Shown: one piece after another, positions 33,801 through 47,894 of the stretch
How the letters are laid out: each line of letters starts with the position of its first letter
Position numbering within the stretch: the first letter of the stretch is position 1
Origin: Merluccius polli
Taxonomy: Eukaryota > Chordata > Actinopteri > Gadiformes > Merlucciidae
DNA: 64,000 nt
Assembly (NCBI GenBank): GCA_030340625.1
Contig: JAOPHQ010002847.1
Span: 62,001 to 126,000 of the forward strand
Direction of reading: 5' to 3'
Position numbers and translations under genes: made by a program
The notes under the pieces: generated by a model
Told to the model about the DNA's origin: nothing
The model's input: the letters and a program-made list of their open reading frames with translations, nothing else
Database searches by the model: none

Positions 33801-36800
33801 TATGCTTTTGGCAACTGGGTTGCGGGAGCTGGAGCCAATGCACTCAAAGTACAAATGGACATAAGCACAGTGTTCTGAACCTTAACATTACCACTTATTA
33901 CTTCTCAGTAAAAACAGATTACTGAAAACTAAGGACATACTACATTTAAAGCAATAAATATTTATTTTCATGCAAAGGTGGTACTGAAATTAATATGCTA
34001 ATTCAAATCATGAAGATTATCAAAAGATTACCCTCTAACCATTATGAAGAATCGATAATTAAGAATCTTTAGAAATCAGGAAACAGATCAGCCTTTTGAG
34101 AATTATTTTTCAATGAGCATTAAAAATGCTCTTTTACCAAATATGTTTGGTAATGTTGCTATGTTTTGTCAGCTATAATCCCCCCCCACACACATATCCA
34201 TTTTATTTAGTTATTTATATTCCTGTGTTAAGTATGTAGACCTTTTAATTTAGCATTTTTAGTTTATAATTTGTTCCATCATTTTTGTATGCCTCAATTT
34301 AGGGGCTATTCTGCTTCAAGAGTGGCCATATCAGACTCACTTCTCTGAAATTAAAGAGCCCATTCAATTGTTTGTATTTCCTTGGGAGGAGAAGTTCTGG
34401 CCTTTTTCATATTACTGTTTCAATGGCTGAGCCTGCGGGATCACACATATGTTAATGTACAACTGAGCAACGCTGTAAAAGGGCATCTGTGCACTAGTGT
34501 TGTGGAACTGATTTGAGAGAACAGAAATTACACACACTTATTAATAACGCAGGGACAGGGGGTAAGGAGAAACAAACGTCTTCCTGGATGGGGGCTTGAA
34601 ACCTTCAGGTGGACTATTAGACCTGGACACGTTGCTTGCCTTGCCAATGTCCATTGTCCAACTCTTGGATCCTTTGTCCTTCTTCACAATACTCAGTTAA
34701 TTGATCATTCAAATCAAATATCTTACTTCTCTTTCTCCGTCACCAACATCTCTCTCCATTTGTCTTCTCCAGCTCTCCTTTTGCTCTCCCTTTGATTGGT
34801 TAATTGATGGCAGCTGCCTCAGCCCTACACCTGCAGGCAGTAATTAGGGAACACACAGGCGCACGCACACACACAATTACATAACATGCACACATATGTA
34901 TACATACAGTGCATACAGTATATCCATACATACTCATACTCATCCAGCATACTTCACAGGCATGTTCCTGTATGCAGTACTAGTACTTCTGTGCTGTATT
35001 CAGATGTAAAATCATAAATAGTATGTACTAGCTAAACCTCTGTGTACTGTCTGTACAAATAAAAAACAAACAACTCCAGAAGTAGCAATATCATTCATAA
35101 TGTATAGAGACAACAAGACATTCTGCAGGGGTCTGACAAATCGATGAGGGAAAACATATGGCAATGTAACCAGCTGCCCGCAGACTGACCTCAACCATCC
35201 ATTTACCATCACACCCCCCTCTCTCTCTCTCTCTCTCTCCCTCTCTCACTCTCTGAATGATGACAGACACTTGTTCACCTGTGCCCAAGAGCTGTGTCAA
35301 GTGGCACAGTTGCTGACACACTGAAAACCCGAGTCTAGCACCGACTCAATGAGATGAAACATCCCAGCTCGAGTAGTTTTGTGGACAAGTTCTTCAACAC
35401 CTTGCTGGAGATTCTTCTTCTTTGTCCTTGTTCTCTCTTCGGAGGGATGAAAGAATATACAGTAAAAGCTCAAGTCGTGTTAACATATGCTATTGGTCAA
35501 GTAAAGCACTTTGGGTTTGGTAATGTCATTTTATATGTAACTTCACACAAGAAGTTTATATAAATGGATTGCCGCCGTCCTATTCAATGCACTCTATCTG
35601 GAAACATCAGCATGCAAAATGTATGAATGTTGAACTTCAGGAAAAGTCAGGAAAAAAATAAGCACAATGTCATGAGTGTTTGAAGGAAGGTGAATATAAT
35701 TCCTCTAATAATAGCTAAAGTCTGAGGTGAGCCAAATCCATATTGAGATTAAATGAATGATTCTTACACAATGTATAGTGTTAAGGATGCAGTTTCTCTT
35801 AATTTCCTGAATGAAATCTGATTGTACGGTCTGTTTGGATTATAGCAACCAAGGCCGAGGCACGACTAATAATCATAATTAATCTTTAAAGACTAACACA
35901 AATCCTGAAATGACAAATGAATGTTCATGACCACAATATACATAGGCTGTTTCTCAAGGCATACTGTTAATGTTTGGGGGAGCTGTTTCTCCTCCTCCTC
36001 CTATACTGTACACACAAGAGTCTGTGTACTCTGTTCCTTCTTCCTTCTACAACCTTTTCTTTACCAGGAGCAAAACAACCTGTTTGAATGCATTAACGCG
36101 GTCAGGATTGTGTTGTTTCTGAGATCAAGCCAGCATGGAAACGACTATTTGCACTTCCATCGATCCTTCCATTGTGTTTGCCATGGTTTCCTTTGGGGCA
36201 GGGTCACCGCAGGGCTGCAGCCTATTCCAGCTGTCTCTGGGTAGAGGGCCAGGGGACACCAAAATAGGATGCCAGACAATCGCAGCACCCACTCACTCAA
36301 ACAGCACCATTTACACCTGACATGCAAGTCTGTGGAGGTGGAGAAGAGAACCCGATTGGAACAGCAGGCTCGACACCAAACGGCGCAGACAAACAGAAGG
36401 TAACACAGACATGGCACCCATGCATCTGGTGCTGAAAGACATACGACAATACTGTCTCTATGTTAAAAAAACATGGATGTGGGCAGGTTGCAACATTTGA
36501 CCATTTTCAATTTGGCTCTGGATCGCAACATGTGTGTAAAGCTTCATTAGCAAGAGTAGGGATAATACAGTTAAGGACAACATCTGCTGAATGAGATAAT
36601 TTGCAGTTGAGATTAAAAAATCCTCTGAACAGACGGGACTTACACTTAAAGGAAGTATGAAACCAGAGTTGGCTGGCGGTAACGACTCATGAAACAGGCC
36701 TGCTAATGGAAAAGCACACAGAAGCAAGTTTAGATTTAGGGGGTGGAGTTCATATCAGATGAATACAGACCAAAACTATGGGGCAATAACACCTTCCTCA

Positions 36801-38484
36801 ATTATTGTAATGCAAGAACATCATCTTATACTGCACTCAATGTATATGCAATATGCAATAATATGCCAGAATATCAAAAACCCTGTAGCTTTTAGGCTTT
36901 TCTGTTTTGTTTTTTGTTAAACTATTAAAACAGTGGGGTGTGAGACAACAAGGGGGCAGCTGTCAGTGGTGAGATTAATGTAGGGACAATAAATACTCAT
37001 GTCTGTACTGCTCTCCACAGTGAGGCAGGGTCCAGAGGCAGCAGCGACGGTGATCGTGGTATCCCGTCATATTAGATACCCTATTGAGTTCCCTCACTCG
37101 GTGGCGACTTGTCTTTGTATATGTCTGTGTACAATACATATACGTTCTATCATTCTTGTGTGTCGCTCCTACCAACAAGCCCGGTAGTAGCATAGAATCG
37201 GCAACAAACATTACATACATATTTTGCAAAGGTTAAAGAGCTAGATTAACCTACTCTTTGGCCTGCTATTGGTCATGGTCGGAACAGAAGATCGGGATAT
37301 AGTAAGGAGGGCAGGCCCTCGCCACACACACACACACACCTGGCAGCAACAACAACCCTATGGAACCGCATTATGTTGATTCATTCTCCCAGAGCATCCA
37401 TAAGCTGAACTTTAGGAGTTATAAATAAAGGGACAGAGCGGATGATCCTGACACACTGTAAGCACTCCATAAAGATTTTGCAGTCATTCATGTTCCCGTT
37501 GTTTCCATACCACGGCCAATGGTAGACGGAGCCGCAGGCAGAGTAATTAGAGTGAGTGTTTAATTAGCTTTGCCTTATGTAGCGAGGGAAGATATAGCTG
37601 ACCTTTGCTGTCTGGAAACCCAGCCATGCAGTTCTTTCCTATTGTAAGGAGAAAAGCTTGGTGGTGCATTTTTTTTTAAAGATTAATTGGTGGTAGTTTG
37701 CGAATTCCAATTAAAGTAAAAAACAAAAAAACAATTTACACTGGACGCAATCAAATGAACATGTGTATTTTCTACTCACACAAAACAGTAAAATAGCATC
37801 ACCTCAGATATATTTCAGACACCAATCCTAGCACACACACCTTCTCCATGGTGGAGATGGATCATTATTAATTTCACTGCAAGCTGTATCCTCCTTTAAT
37901 GGCAGCGTGTGCTGACTCCGTCACGTCTCGCTCCTCATCCAAGCAACAGGCCGGAAGCGAGATCTTGGGGATGTTGACAACTTTTCAGCAAAGGCACCTT
38001 TATGTGTTTGTCAGATGCAACAGATGTTACATGAGAAGGATATCACAAGCTACTTCGATCAATTAGGAGCTGCAATTCATTGAATAGCCTACTACACCTA
38101 TCATCATGATGACAGGAAAGGTGTACACAAAGTCTTGTAATGATATTTACAAATTTCCCATGCATTTTTAAGCTAGTAGCGCTGTGTTATGGTTGAATCA
38201 GAGGCAGAGTAATAGTCATAGTAATGAGGGGTTTGCTGGTGTGCTGTCATGCTCATTTTAACACATTCTAAAGGTGTAGTTGACCAATGAGGTTGCTCGG
38301 TCTGAACTACCTGGTAGTTACACCACCAGGTACTGGTGTAACTAAGGTTTTAGTCCAGTTGGAACTAAAATCGTTTTCTTTTGTGTTCCAAAATAATAAA
38401 TGTCAGCTCACTTGCTCATTTTCTTTCACATGCATCTTTCCCTCTTTGTTTTCCTTCTCCAGTATAAATGACAGACACTAATTT
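33801..38484. other. intergenic region downstream of luzp2
   Basis: No gene supported. Contents: a (CT)14 microsatellite at 35219-35247; a decayed repeat at about 36170-36310 (gggtcaccgcagggctgcagcc and following) resembling the common gggtcac-ggggctggagcc fish repeat; (CA)n at 37321-37339; and tandem taattag motifs at 37540-37570. Otherwise apparently unique AT-rich DNA. Confidence 0.4.
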
Positions 38485-39156
38485 ATTTCCAACAAATAAC
38501 TTTATTCATCACACATTTACTGAAAATTACAGTTTATTGAAAGGGCACAGAACGGTCCGATAACACAGATAAATGTAGCTAGGAATAACTACTCAGTGCA
38601 TGGCACATTCTCATGGAAACGACTCATTGTGAGTCTGTGGCTCCTCGCCTCCCGAGTGTTAAAGGCAGAAAGAGCTCTGAAATATTAAATGTTGAACAGT
38701 TGGCCAGCCAACTTGAGGCTATATTTCAAAAATGTGGAGTAAAATAACCTTGCTACAATGAATGACAAATAATAATCAAAGTTAAGTATTAATAAGTTGG
38801 TTTTTTTTGTTGTTGTTTTTTGGAAAATTGTGTTCTTACCACAGGATACAGTGTCAGACCTCACCAGTCCAAAGGGATTTTACTAGAAAGTTCACACATT
38901 AAGAAAGCAGTGTCCTCGCTCAAAACAACACAACAAAAATCTATTAAGTAAACAACAGATGAACAATCATGAACGTTACCAGTGCCATTACTACCTCAAA
39001 GGAACTCTAGAATGCATGCCATTTACTATGGAGGTTTTCAAACAGGTGTTCAAAACAAAGGTCTTGAGAAAATCACGGACAATTCCAGTGTCCCTGCTTT
39101 TGCAAACAATGTATGTATATGCAGATTTCTGTGACTTCATGTAACATGTATCCATG

Positions 39157-39197
<41 letters not shown>

Positions 39198-39326
39198 CTG
39201 CTTAAGGGTGTGCTCTTTAAACATCTTTCAGATAATGCAAGGGTTCTGAATTTCAACAGACAGACTGTCCACTCAGTTGTCTGTTGTTGTGGTGGTGGTG
39301 ATGGTTGTTGTTGTGGTTCATGGTAT
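38485..39326 (-). other. luzp2: probable luzp2 3' UTR
   Basis: Sequence between the probable stop codon and a minus-strand AATAAA at 38506-38501 (tttatt on the plus strand). It contains a (TG)18 microsatellite at 39161-39196. A second AATAAA-like signal lies near 38530. Inferred from position only; no transcript evidence. Confidence 0.4.
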
Positions 39327-39419
39327 TCATGTTGCTTTGTCTTTTTTGGTGCCGCCGTCCTCCTTCCTGTCATCTGGGAGCGTCGTGGTAATGTTTCCAA
39401 TCTGCGTCTGGCTCCTTTG
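39327..39419 (-). CDS. luzp2: probable last coding exon of luzp2
   Basis: A strong minus-strand acceptor (ccttctaccttttgatctccacag) precedes a frame of 30 codons and a TGA. It encodes QRSQTQIGNITTTLPDD, then RKEDGGTKKDKAT. The acceptor phase is 0, matching the phase-0 donor of the exon at 45491. The peptide is hydrophilic and disordered, like the LUZP2 C-terminal tail, but I cannot align it residue by residue with mammalian LUZP2, whose tail is poorly conserved. It is the only good acceptor-plus-stop I found downstream of that exon. A different terminal exon is possible. Confidence 0.45.
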   Translation of the reverse strand, partial: QRSQTQIGNITTTLPDDRKEDGGTKKDKAT

Positions 39420-42236
39420 CTGTGGAGATCAAAAGGTAGAAGGACTTTATAGTCAGGAAACATTTGGTGATCTGTCAGCTGGGGAAAAACAATTGCACTT
39501 AAACAATCAGAAATGTTGGCATGATCGACTACATTGCTTAGATGTAGTAAAACACCGGCTTCTTCTCTTCATTTGTCAATATTATTGATTAAACACACTA
39601 TGTTTGACATACTATCGGTTGCAGTACAACGTCAACAGTACCACGCAAGATATTTGTACAAATAAAAAAGTAAGATTCAATTTGATTCTCCACCTGTGTA
39701 AATTGTTTTGTTGTTCCAGGTCTGGTGTCACTAACAATGGTTCCCAAATGTAAAACAAAAGAAAGCCTGTACCTGGACTGTATTTACCAATGTTAATATT
39801 GGTCGACACACAAGGGCTTACAGTCTGCTTACAAATGACGACACCCCACAATAGAGGAGTCTGGCAGAAGATATGGAACAGGTCATCTGGCTTAGAGCAA
39901 GACAGCAGGTGCTCAAAACTAATGCCATCATCATTTTAGTGAAGCTCTAGTTTGACGGAAGTTATGAGAAATAAGTGTGCGTATAACACTCAATAAATCC
40001 AAGCGACTGCCAAGAATATATGTTTAGCGTCCATCAGTATTAGAGTTGGTGGTGTCTGAACGGACCAGGTCGTGTGGATCAGGTGAACCAATGGCTCACA
40101 GTCTGTAATAAGCGATATCTACCACTATGCTGTCTGACTAGCAACACTGACCTTTCCACTCTTGGCTCGATTATGGGATTGATTGCTAAGAAAAGGCTTT
40201 CTGAAGGACACTGGAAAGCTCAAAAGTCATTCTTGGTTATGGCTTGAAATTACTAAAGAAATAAAGGACAAACCAAAACTGGCATGAAGTTAGAAGATTT
40301 GTCAGTGGGCCACAAATTTACAATAAAAATAGTGTTTACTTTATGAAGCACTTTAACCTACTGTAGTCCTATGCAACTACCTTCCAAACCACCTACAACA
40401 CCATGGTGATTATCTCATCAGCATTAACGCTCTGCAGACAACGCATTCTGTATTCTGCATCTGCTGTTATCTGGTGGGTATGCAGAACTGCTCTTAAATC
40501 CAAATGATTCTTATTTTTATTGTTTGTTCATGGAAATCTTGCCCATCCACAAGATTTCTACATCATTTTGAAATGCTGTCAGATTTTTTTATGTAACCAC
40601 AACGACAAGAGATATCCAATCTGCCCCAAATTGGGCACCAAATACTTTTAGTTGGACCAAAATAAGTTTATTGAAAGGTATTGGTGGCTCTATAAGCAAA
40701 ATGTAAATATTACATGACAATAACCCACACGCTAAAATTCATACAAAAATGTACTTTTAATTTGCTTCGATTCTTCTTCGATTGCTAACGGCCGTATCAA
40801 CAGTGTCCAGATCGTCGCCACCTAGTGGACAGAGGAGGGGTAGTGCATCTTGACCTCAATGGTGCAATAAAATGGAGATGGTTCCCTCGAGACCTAAAGC
40901 TTTGCCTATACCCCCTGTTAAGGATGAAGATAAAAGAGACTCCACAGGCATGTGGTGGGAGTGTAGAGAATGCCCCTGGTGACGTTGTCTCTGGTGGATT
41001 AGAAGACATGGTAAGTTAAGTTGCAGAGGGCTCCTCAATGCGCACACACATATTTGTTGTTCGGTGTGTGAGCTGCAAATGCACATTGCTCACTGTGTGT
41101 TCACAATGAGGTTTTCTTAAGAGGTCCCTTCTGTTCGATGGCAAAGCTCACCGAAGGCTTGTCTATGTTCACTTTAATAAAAAATAAGCCAGGCTGGAGT
41201 AGGCTGGCCTTGACACCCCTTTTTTATTCAGTCAATCAGTGTGGTCATGATGAGGTTTTCATTCAATGGCTAGGCTCATAGATTGTCTAGGTTAACATTC
41301 ATTTAAAAAATGCCACACTGGGTATATTCTGGCCTTTACTCTACTTTTTCGATTCAGCCAATTGGGGAAAGACGTAGTCCGCCAGGTAAATTTGCTCAAT
41401 TAGCAAGTAGATGATTCTTTGGCTAAACCATTAAGCCAATACAGCCTCAAATGTCATATATTATGGGAAGTAGAACATCAGCTATGCTAAATAAAATTAA
41501 ATGAGCAAAAGAGGTGCACTTTAAAGAACAGAACCTTTGAATTAGGGATGGGCATTTGAATTTTCACACATTTTTTTTGTCCCAATTATAAAGGCCGGCC
41601 CCTTTTATTGATCAGGTCTTAATTGATGTTCCTTATGACTCATTTCCCTGATGGTTAACTGGATGAAGTCTATCAAACCTGAGCACATTAAAGTCTAAGA
41701 GGCCAAACGTGGTGGGGAAAATATTTGAAATGCTTAATATCGTATTTTTATAACAATCCCATTTTAAATTAGGCTAAAAAGCATTTTGCGACGTGCATCA
41801 TTGCAGTCGACTCTTCTGTAGCAAATGTGTTAGGTGGGGGGACAAAACAGTTAGCTTTGTCTAGCTTTGGAAGTTTAAATTGAAATAATCATCCGAAATA
41901 AATCATCTGTCAAGACGATGATCGTTAGGCCTTGGCGTCCAAGGCTGCAGCCCCGAATGTTTCATGAATATCCCCTGAATCTAAAAAAATAATAATAATA
42001 CAAAAAAAATAGGCCCTATTCATGTCATTCCGATCATGCATTAAAGCCCTCAAAAATAATATATCGTTAATCAAAAACGGAAGTACGTTTTTGGTCCTCT
42101 GTGTGTCATTCAAGCAGCAGATCTACTTCACACTACTTAGCATGCGCACATTTTGGGCGAGCTAGAGAGAGAACCCGTTACAGGGCTCGTCATTGCAATA
42201 CACTGCATGAACCATATCTGAAAATTGTGTGTATGT

Positions 42237-42279
<43 letters not shown>

Positions 42280-42774
42280 CATTTTATATTCTAATAAACT
42301 AATGTTAACATAAATACATTTAGCTGTTTTTCTTTAGTCTGGTACTATAGTCAATAAATGTTTAATGATAGCAGTTGTGAAGTATTCTGCTTCTACACAA
42401 TACTAATACTAATTGTTTGCAACTACTAATATTATCAACATCACAATTCATAATTAATATGGAAAGTAAACAACAGTTTTTGAGGTACACATTTAAAATG
42501 TTCAAAGATTAAAACATGTACTTGGAATGTAAATAAGGTACTAGAGTGCATAAAAAAACATCAAAATAGAGCTTGTTTATCAAAAAACATTTACGGGGGA
42601 GGATCCCCCTACAGAGGTCCGGGCTAAGCCCCGAATGTCCTCAAATCCTAGAAGCGCCCTTGGTGATAACAATGAACGTGGTTCTTTAGATGTATTTTAC
42701 CGATCCGCTTACTTACTGATTACGATGGGCAAGTGAGCAGCTGTTCGCTCAAACTCAGTAAAGAAAGTTAAGAC

Positions 42775-42810
<36 letters not shown>

Positions 42811-43470
42811 TCAGGCGGATCATGGTTTCTTTTCTTTCATGGTTACTGTGAAGCGGACTGAAATCATTGGCATTTCAATGATACCCCTCTGAAACGACTA
42901 GAACAGGGCGAGTGGAGCGTTGCCAGCCAGTGTGTGCAGACCTTAGAGTTCAATCCTTCAGCAGGAGCGCAAGATCGTTCACATTCATCATCTATGGTTA
43001 TTATGCTATAGGCCTATCTAATTAAAACAAGGTATTTAAATGAAGTCATGTAAAGAGCGCTGTGGAGATTGTGAACCAGAAAATGAAATGGTGTAATAAG
43101 ATAAATTATGTTTTGGGAAACTACATGTTGTTTAGCGTTAGTTAATAGGTCCGACCAGTTGAGTTAGGCTGCAGAGGGTTCATAGCCACATCGACTAGGC
43201 TACTCCAGGAGATGGGGGTGTGAGGCAAGGCCCAACAGCAAGCAGTCAAAGACCTCTCCAGAGCTGCTGAGAAGGGCAGCCAGTGGCTCTGCATGAAGAG
43301 AAAGGACTCTGGGCCACCTGGGCCCCAAAGTAAACAGATGGCATCTAGGGGGTGAGCCTGGGACACCAGGAATCACTGCTGAACCCTCTGGAGGTGTCGC
43401 GGGCCAATCGGCAAAACACTGAGGAAAGAGGACGCTCACTTGACCACCCTGCTGAGTCTAGGCAGCATGC

Positions 43471-43957
43471 CTTATGGCTTGGACACACTACACGATTTTC
43501 AAAGTTGTAAGATCGCTGTACCGTTCATACTACACGACTTGCTGTCTTGTAATCGCGAGGCTTTGAGTTGTTGTGCTGTTCACACTACGTGACTGATCGG
43601 CGACAGATGGTCCCACAATATACGATCCTTCACCAGGAGAAATCCTTAACGAGTGTCTCTTGTCTCCAAAGTACGTTTTGTCACGAAAACACATGCGGGA
43701 AATGACGCGACACATGCATTGTTGTGCTGCAGTTCCTCCCCCATGTTTTGCGGATTTCCGCTCAGCCCGTGTCATCTTGCGCTGTCATTGGCTGTAGTGC
43801 GTCGATGCCATTGACGTAGTAGTCGACGCACTCACAGCGCGCTTGCCAACATGTCCAGACTGCGCCGATTTGCCTCCGATTTGAGGTTTTTGCCTCCAGA
43901 ATATGTCGGCAAGTGGAAAATCAGGCTTAAAATTGTGTAGTGTGAACTCGGCATTAG
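43471..43957. mobile_element. 487-bp MITE with cacactacac ends
   Basis: The left end cttatggcttggacacactacac and, on the other strand at the right, cctaatgccgagttcacactacac form an imperfect inverted pair continuing into aatttt/gatttt. A small stem (agtgcgtcga with tcgacgcact) lies at about 43796-43832. No target duplication or transposase. Confidence 0.65.
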
Positions 43958-44159
43958 GTGTGCAATTAAGGGAGATGGACAACTAGTCATATAGGTCAGA
44001 TCTATTATTAAAAGCATGGTATGATTCAATGTACAGCGAGCTACCGCCATTGTTATCTCAGCGGAAATGCTTTTCTCCGAAAAAAAACGTTTAACCAAAT
44101 AGTATTTCTGGTGCCGACAAGCAAGTGCAGCAAGGATTACTTCCTTTGAATGTACTATT

Positions 44160-44285
44160 TAGTGATTTAGGAGATACTTTTATCCAAAGCAACTTGAACT
44201 TCAAAGCCAGTGAATTTAAGCTTCTCGCTCCAGCACGCCCACAGGTATAGTGGGCAGGTAGGTTGGGAGATTGAACCCAGAAACC
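44160..44285. repeat. fish SINE-tail-like repeat fragment
   Basis: acttttatccaaagcaactt, then gttgggagattgaacccagaaacctt, resembles a very common teleost repeat with ttttatccaaagcgactta and a gggattcgaaccc-like end. Assigned by resemblance only. Confidence 0.4.
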
Positions 44286-45490
44286 TTGGTGTGTCTATCC
44301 TGCCTCAAAAAATGGATAATGTAGAAGAATTGGGGATAAGCCGGCCTAGCTCCTTTGTATGAGGGGCAGGGGTGGCCGAGGGCAATAGCAGAGATCGTAT
44401 CAGCAAGGCAGAGCCATAGTGGAGGACGGTTGCATCCAAGTCTGCAGTACTGCCCCACTATTCTCTACGGGGAGATACTAATAGAACCATAAACCTTATT
44501 TTAGTCAAACGATTCTCGTTATAATGACAAAGGTTGTACTTTATCTTGCTGCATGCACTGTTTTGCAATTACCACAGCTTGTATGGCATGGAGTAATAAG
44601 GCGTGCGGCTGACTTTGATGAAAAGTGTCAATTTATACCTTAACTTCACCATTGTTGTTAGATCCTAGATTAGCTTATAAAAAACAGACAAGATAGGCCT
44701 ACTTATGTTTTGATTTGCACCGTCAAAAATGGCAGCTAATGGAAGATTGATAGGCAGATCATAAAAGACAACATTAACTTGGACATCAATTTGTTGGTGG
44801 CATTTTTTTTTTTTGTATGAGGCTACTTGTGTGCTGTAACCCAATAGGAAATACAGCCCATAGAAAAGTGAACTCTATATTAAAAGAGGGCAGGAAAGCA
44901 GCCCTACAAGACCTGTCACAGAGAATCTCATCACTTTAGCCATGGTGCCATAATGATGACAGAGAACTGGCAACACTAATACAGCTTGGCCTACAGAGAC
45001 TCACATGCAAATCATTGCTGATTTAATTGTATTATAGGCCATCTTCAGGAACTGTTGTACATAGTGAATATCAATAGGAGTATACTGTAGATATAAACAG
45101 GATGTGTGCTCAAATCGTTGAAAGAAAATAAATGCACAAATATATTAACAACATGTGTGTACCAGTGGCTCTTTCTAAAATAACAATAACCTAGTATTGC
45201 TCAACACAGATATGGTTTGTGTGTGTGCGCGCGTGTGAGTGTGGTAATATGCTACTTTGCTTATTTTTCAACACTTGTACTTTAAGTCATGCCTGCTAAC
45301 ACGCGTGTACTAAAGCGACACCAAAACATTCTCATGCATCGTTTCTAGAGCATGCCTCAGTCTCTAGTGGTGCCGCTGGATATATGAATTATATATCTCA
45401 CAGCAGATCGACACATTTTTTAATTTGCTCTTGATTATGCAGCCAACAAAAGCATCCTTTGTGTGTGAAATAAAACAAACCCCGTTTTAC

Positions 45491-45565
45491 CTGGTGACTC
45501 TCAGGCAGCTTTCTACTCTCCAGAACCATCTCCTTGGTTTGATTTGGGAAGCAGTCGCGCCCAAT
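45491..45565 (-). CDS. luzp2: luzp2 coding exon (C-terminal tail)
   Basis: On the minus strand, acceptor ttctcctgtag and donor CAG|gtaaaa bound exactly 75 nt (25 codons, phase 0 to 0). It encodes IGRDCFPNQTKEMVLESRKL, then PESHQ. Near the start, GRxC followed by K/E-rich residues corresponds to EGRPCSMKHKE in the tail of mammalian LUZP2, the best local match. The same phase and length as the exon at 60971 fit this gene. An exon of about 33 codons that lies before this one in mammals was not found in 45.6-60.1 kb; it may be skipped, diverged or lost. Confidence 0.65.
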
Positions 45566-47384
45566 CTACAGGAGAACAAAGGAGGAAGCTCAGTTTAACA
45601 CACTGTACACGCTTCATTATTTACTATACTGGAAAGACGGTTTTGGTTTTGTGACCTGTGGTATCAAGTGATCTCTTGCTGCCGTTTCCATTCCTGGTGC
45701 AAAATGTCCACATGGAAAACATTTACTGGGAAAATACATTTATTTTTACCTGGCCACCGCTTCCTTCCTCCCGCATTTGACATGCATGCATGATTTCCTA
45801 AGTATGCATATTTGCATACAATAGAGTGGCGCACACTTAGCTGAAACTCAGAACCAATGTCTACTGGCATATAAAGATAGCATATCACAAAAAGATAACA
45901 GTACATAACGAGAACAAAATGAACACAATGGCTAGTTTTTCAAACATGACAGCAAGTGAAATAATATGGTGCATTTGAATACATATAATGGTTGTATCAG
46001 GACTATTTATCAAAGCAATGATATTGACATTGACATTTATTTCTCACCAAAGCACATCATAGTGCAATTATAAGACTAACAGTGAAACATAAAAAAAAAC
46101 ACTCCCAATAAACAGTCCATCAGTAAACAACACACTCAACACTGCATAGTCCATTAAACCATGAGTTGAAAAAAACAACCATTATTGTGCCTCTATCCTG
46201 TATTTAGATGGTGTATGCTTGTGGGGTTGAATACGGATTTGGTGGGATCGTCATGTGTATTCGGAGGGTCGGATATCTCAGCAGTGGTGATGGTAATCGT
46301 GAAGAGCCTGGTATCTATAAACAGCTACTTCGCCCATGTAAGCAATGTGGCTTTTGTGGTTAGAAGTGACTGATAAAACGTCACAAAAAAACATGTCATT
46401 CAAGTTGCTTTCTGAGTTGTTTTCTGGAATAGTGTGAGTTAAGAGGAGGAAGCCAAGGGGAGAAAACCCGGTACGATCTTAAAAGGAGAAGGACGCCTGT
46501 TACAGCCTCTATTCCCAGCTTGTTGGCATGACATTTTTGCTTCTTGGTTCCATTTTTTTGGCTGAAAAATCCCCGGTACTTGTTTGAGAAGAAGAGCACA
46601 CAACAAAGAAACCCCTTCCAATTCTAATCAGGTAGGTCAAATATTTGTTTTGAATTGGGATTGCGTTTAACTCGCACCGAGGATTTAACTTGATGTGCGC
46701 TCAATATTTCCTGCCACTGACCATGCCCATGTAAAACCATGTTCTCTCCTGATGAAAAATACACAATTTGCATCATGTACATAACAATACAGATGCTATC
46801 TGCATGGGTATTAGTAGGGCTCCATTGTAAAGAGACTTCCAGCTGGTATATGCTGGGCTCTGCTCCCCACTGTTTGGTGCAGTGCATATAGACCAAGGAC
46901 CATAGTACGCTGCTCTGCATGCGTAGGAGGGCATGTTTTGGCACAAACACAAATGAGATTATAATTGCATTACACTGGACCAACCACAAATACGTTGATT
47001 AGCATAAATATTTCTTTAGAAACCCAACAAATGTTTTACTATGCTAACTTTTACCTTGACCATGGCCACTCTGGTAAATAATAGCATTGCTTGATAAATA
47101 CCATGTTCAGTTCCTCTGGGGGCTATGGAAATGGGCCAGTGCACAAGCTACAAAAAGCCTCCTGAGCCCCTTTATTCATTATTGGCCTTATCTCACCCAG
47201 TATGAGGCATAAATATGCATACTCTTGCTGCTTGGGGCAATCTGCTGCACTGTATATGGGCATGTTTAGAACCTTTACAGTCTGTGAACAATTTCTTATT
47301 TTATTAATTTGTGATATAAGGTGATGAAGAAGAACATATTTATTAGTATACTTTAAAATATCATATGCCTTATGTAGCAGTGTT

Positions 47385-47460
47385 CCTCTTGCCACATGAA
47401 ACCTAAGTGGCTTTTACCGGGCCCCTCCAAGACAAGACAATGGTAGATGGTTGTAGAAGT
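47385..47460. repeat. diverged relative of the 26979 LTR
   Basis: cctaagtggctttta, ggcccctcc, gacaagacaatggtagatggttg aligns in order with accgaagtggctttcc, ggccctctgacacaggacacgggtagatgtta in the young LTR. Partial and old; no second copy found. Confidence 0.45.
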
Positions 47461-47894
47461 ATCCATTTCTCTGTCTCTAACCCCCCACTGTTCTTGAGGG
47501 ATTGATCAATCAAACCACAGATCCTCCACAGACCAAGTGATCTGTCTGCCTTTTAACGATTAATAATTCCTGGAAGTTAATGTGGTTTCACCTTCATTCT
47601 GTTCTCACCCCCCTCCCTGACAGACCTCTGTCTTTAATTCCCCACTGTTCCCTTGTGTGTTGTATAGCCTAGAAAAGGTGTGTTTACAGGTAACAATGGG
47701 AGGGCCTGCAATAGCCCCGCCCTTGCCATGTGTTTTGTAATACTGTTGTATGTGAGAAATTAAACAGTTGAGTTACCCTTGAAGGACTACACTGGTGATT
47801 GGGGTATCCTACGTGAGCCCGTGAATAAAGGATTGAATGGTAGGTCTTGACTCTGTGGCCTGTTTGAAACTATGGCTGCCTGTTTGAAACTGAA

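Larger units (their letters stand above)
39420..45490 (-). other. luzp2: luzp2 intron (inferred) with small repeats
   Basis: No further exon supported. Contents: an imperfect tandem duplication of about 145 bp (41105-41245 and 41249-41390); (TG)n at 42226-42273; (AT)n at 42779-42805; a LINE-like decayed block at about 43150-43440; and a MITE at 43471-43957. A plus-strand open frame at 40825-41019 ends at a donor-like gtaagtt but has no supporting homology. Confidence 0.45.

Noticed and set aside
40825..41019. Possible plus-strand exon ending at a gtaagtt donor
   Set aside because: Acceptor is weak, no homology recognised, and it lies within the inferred luzp2 intron on the opposite strand.
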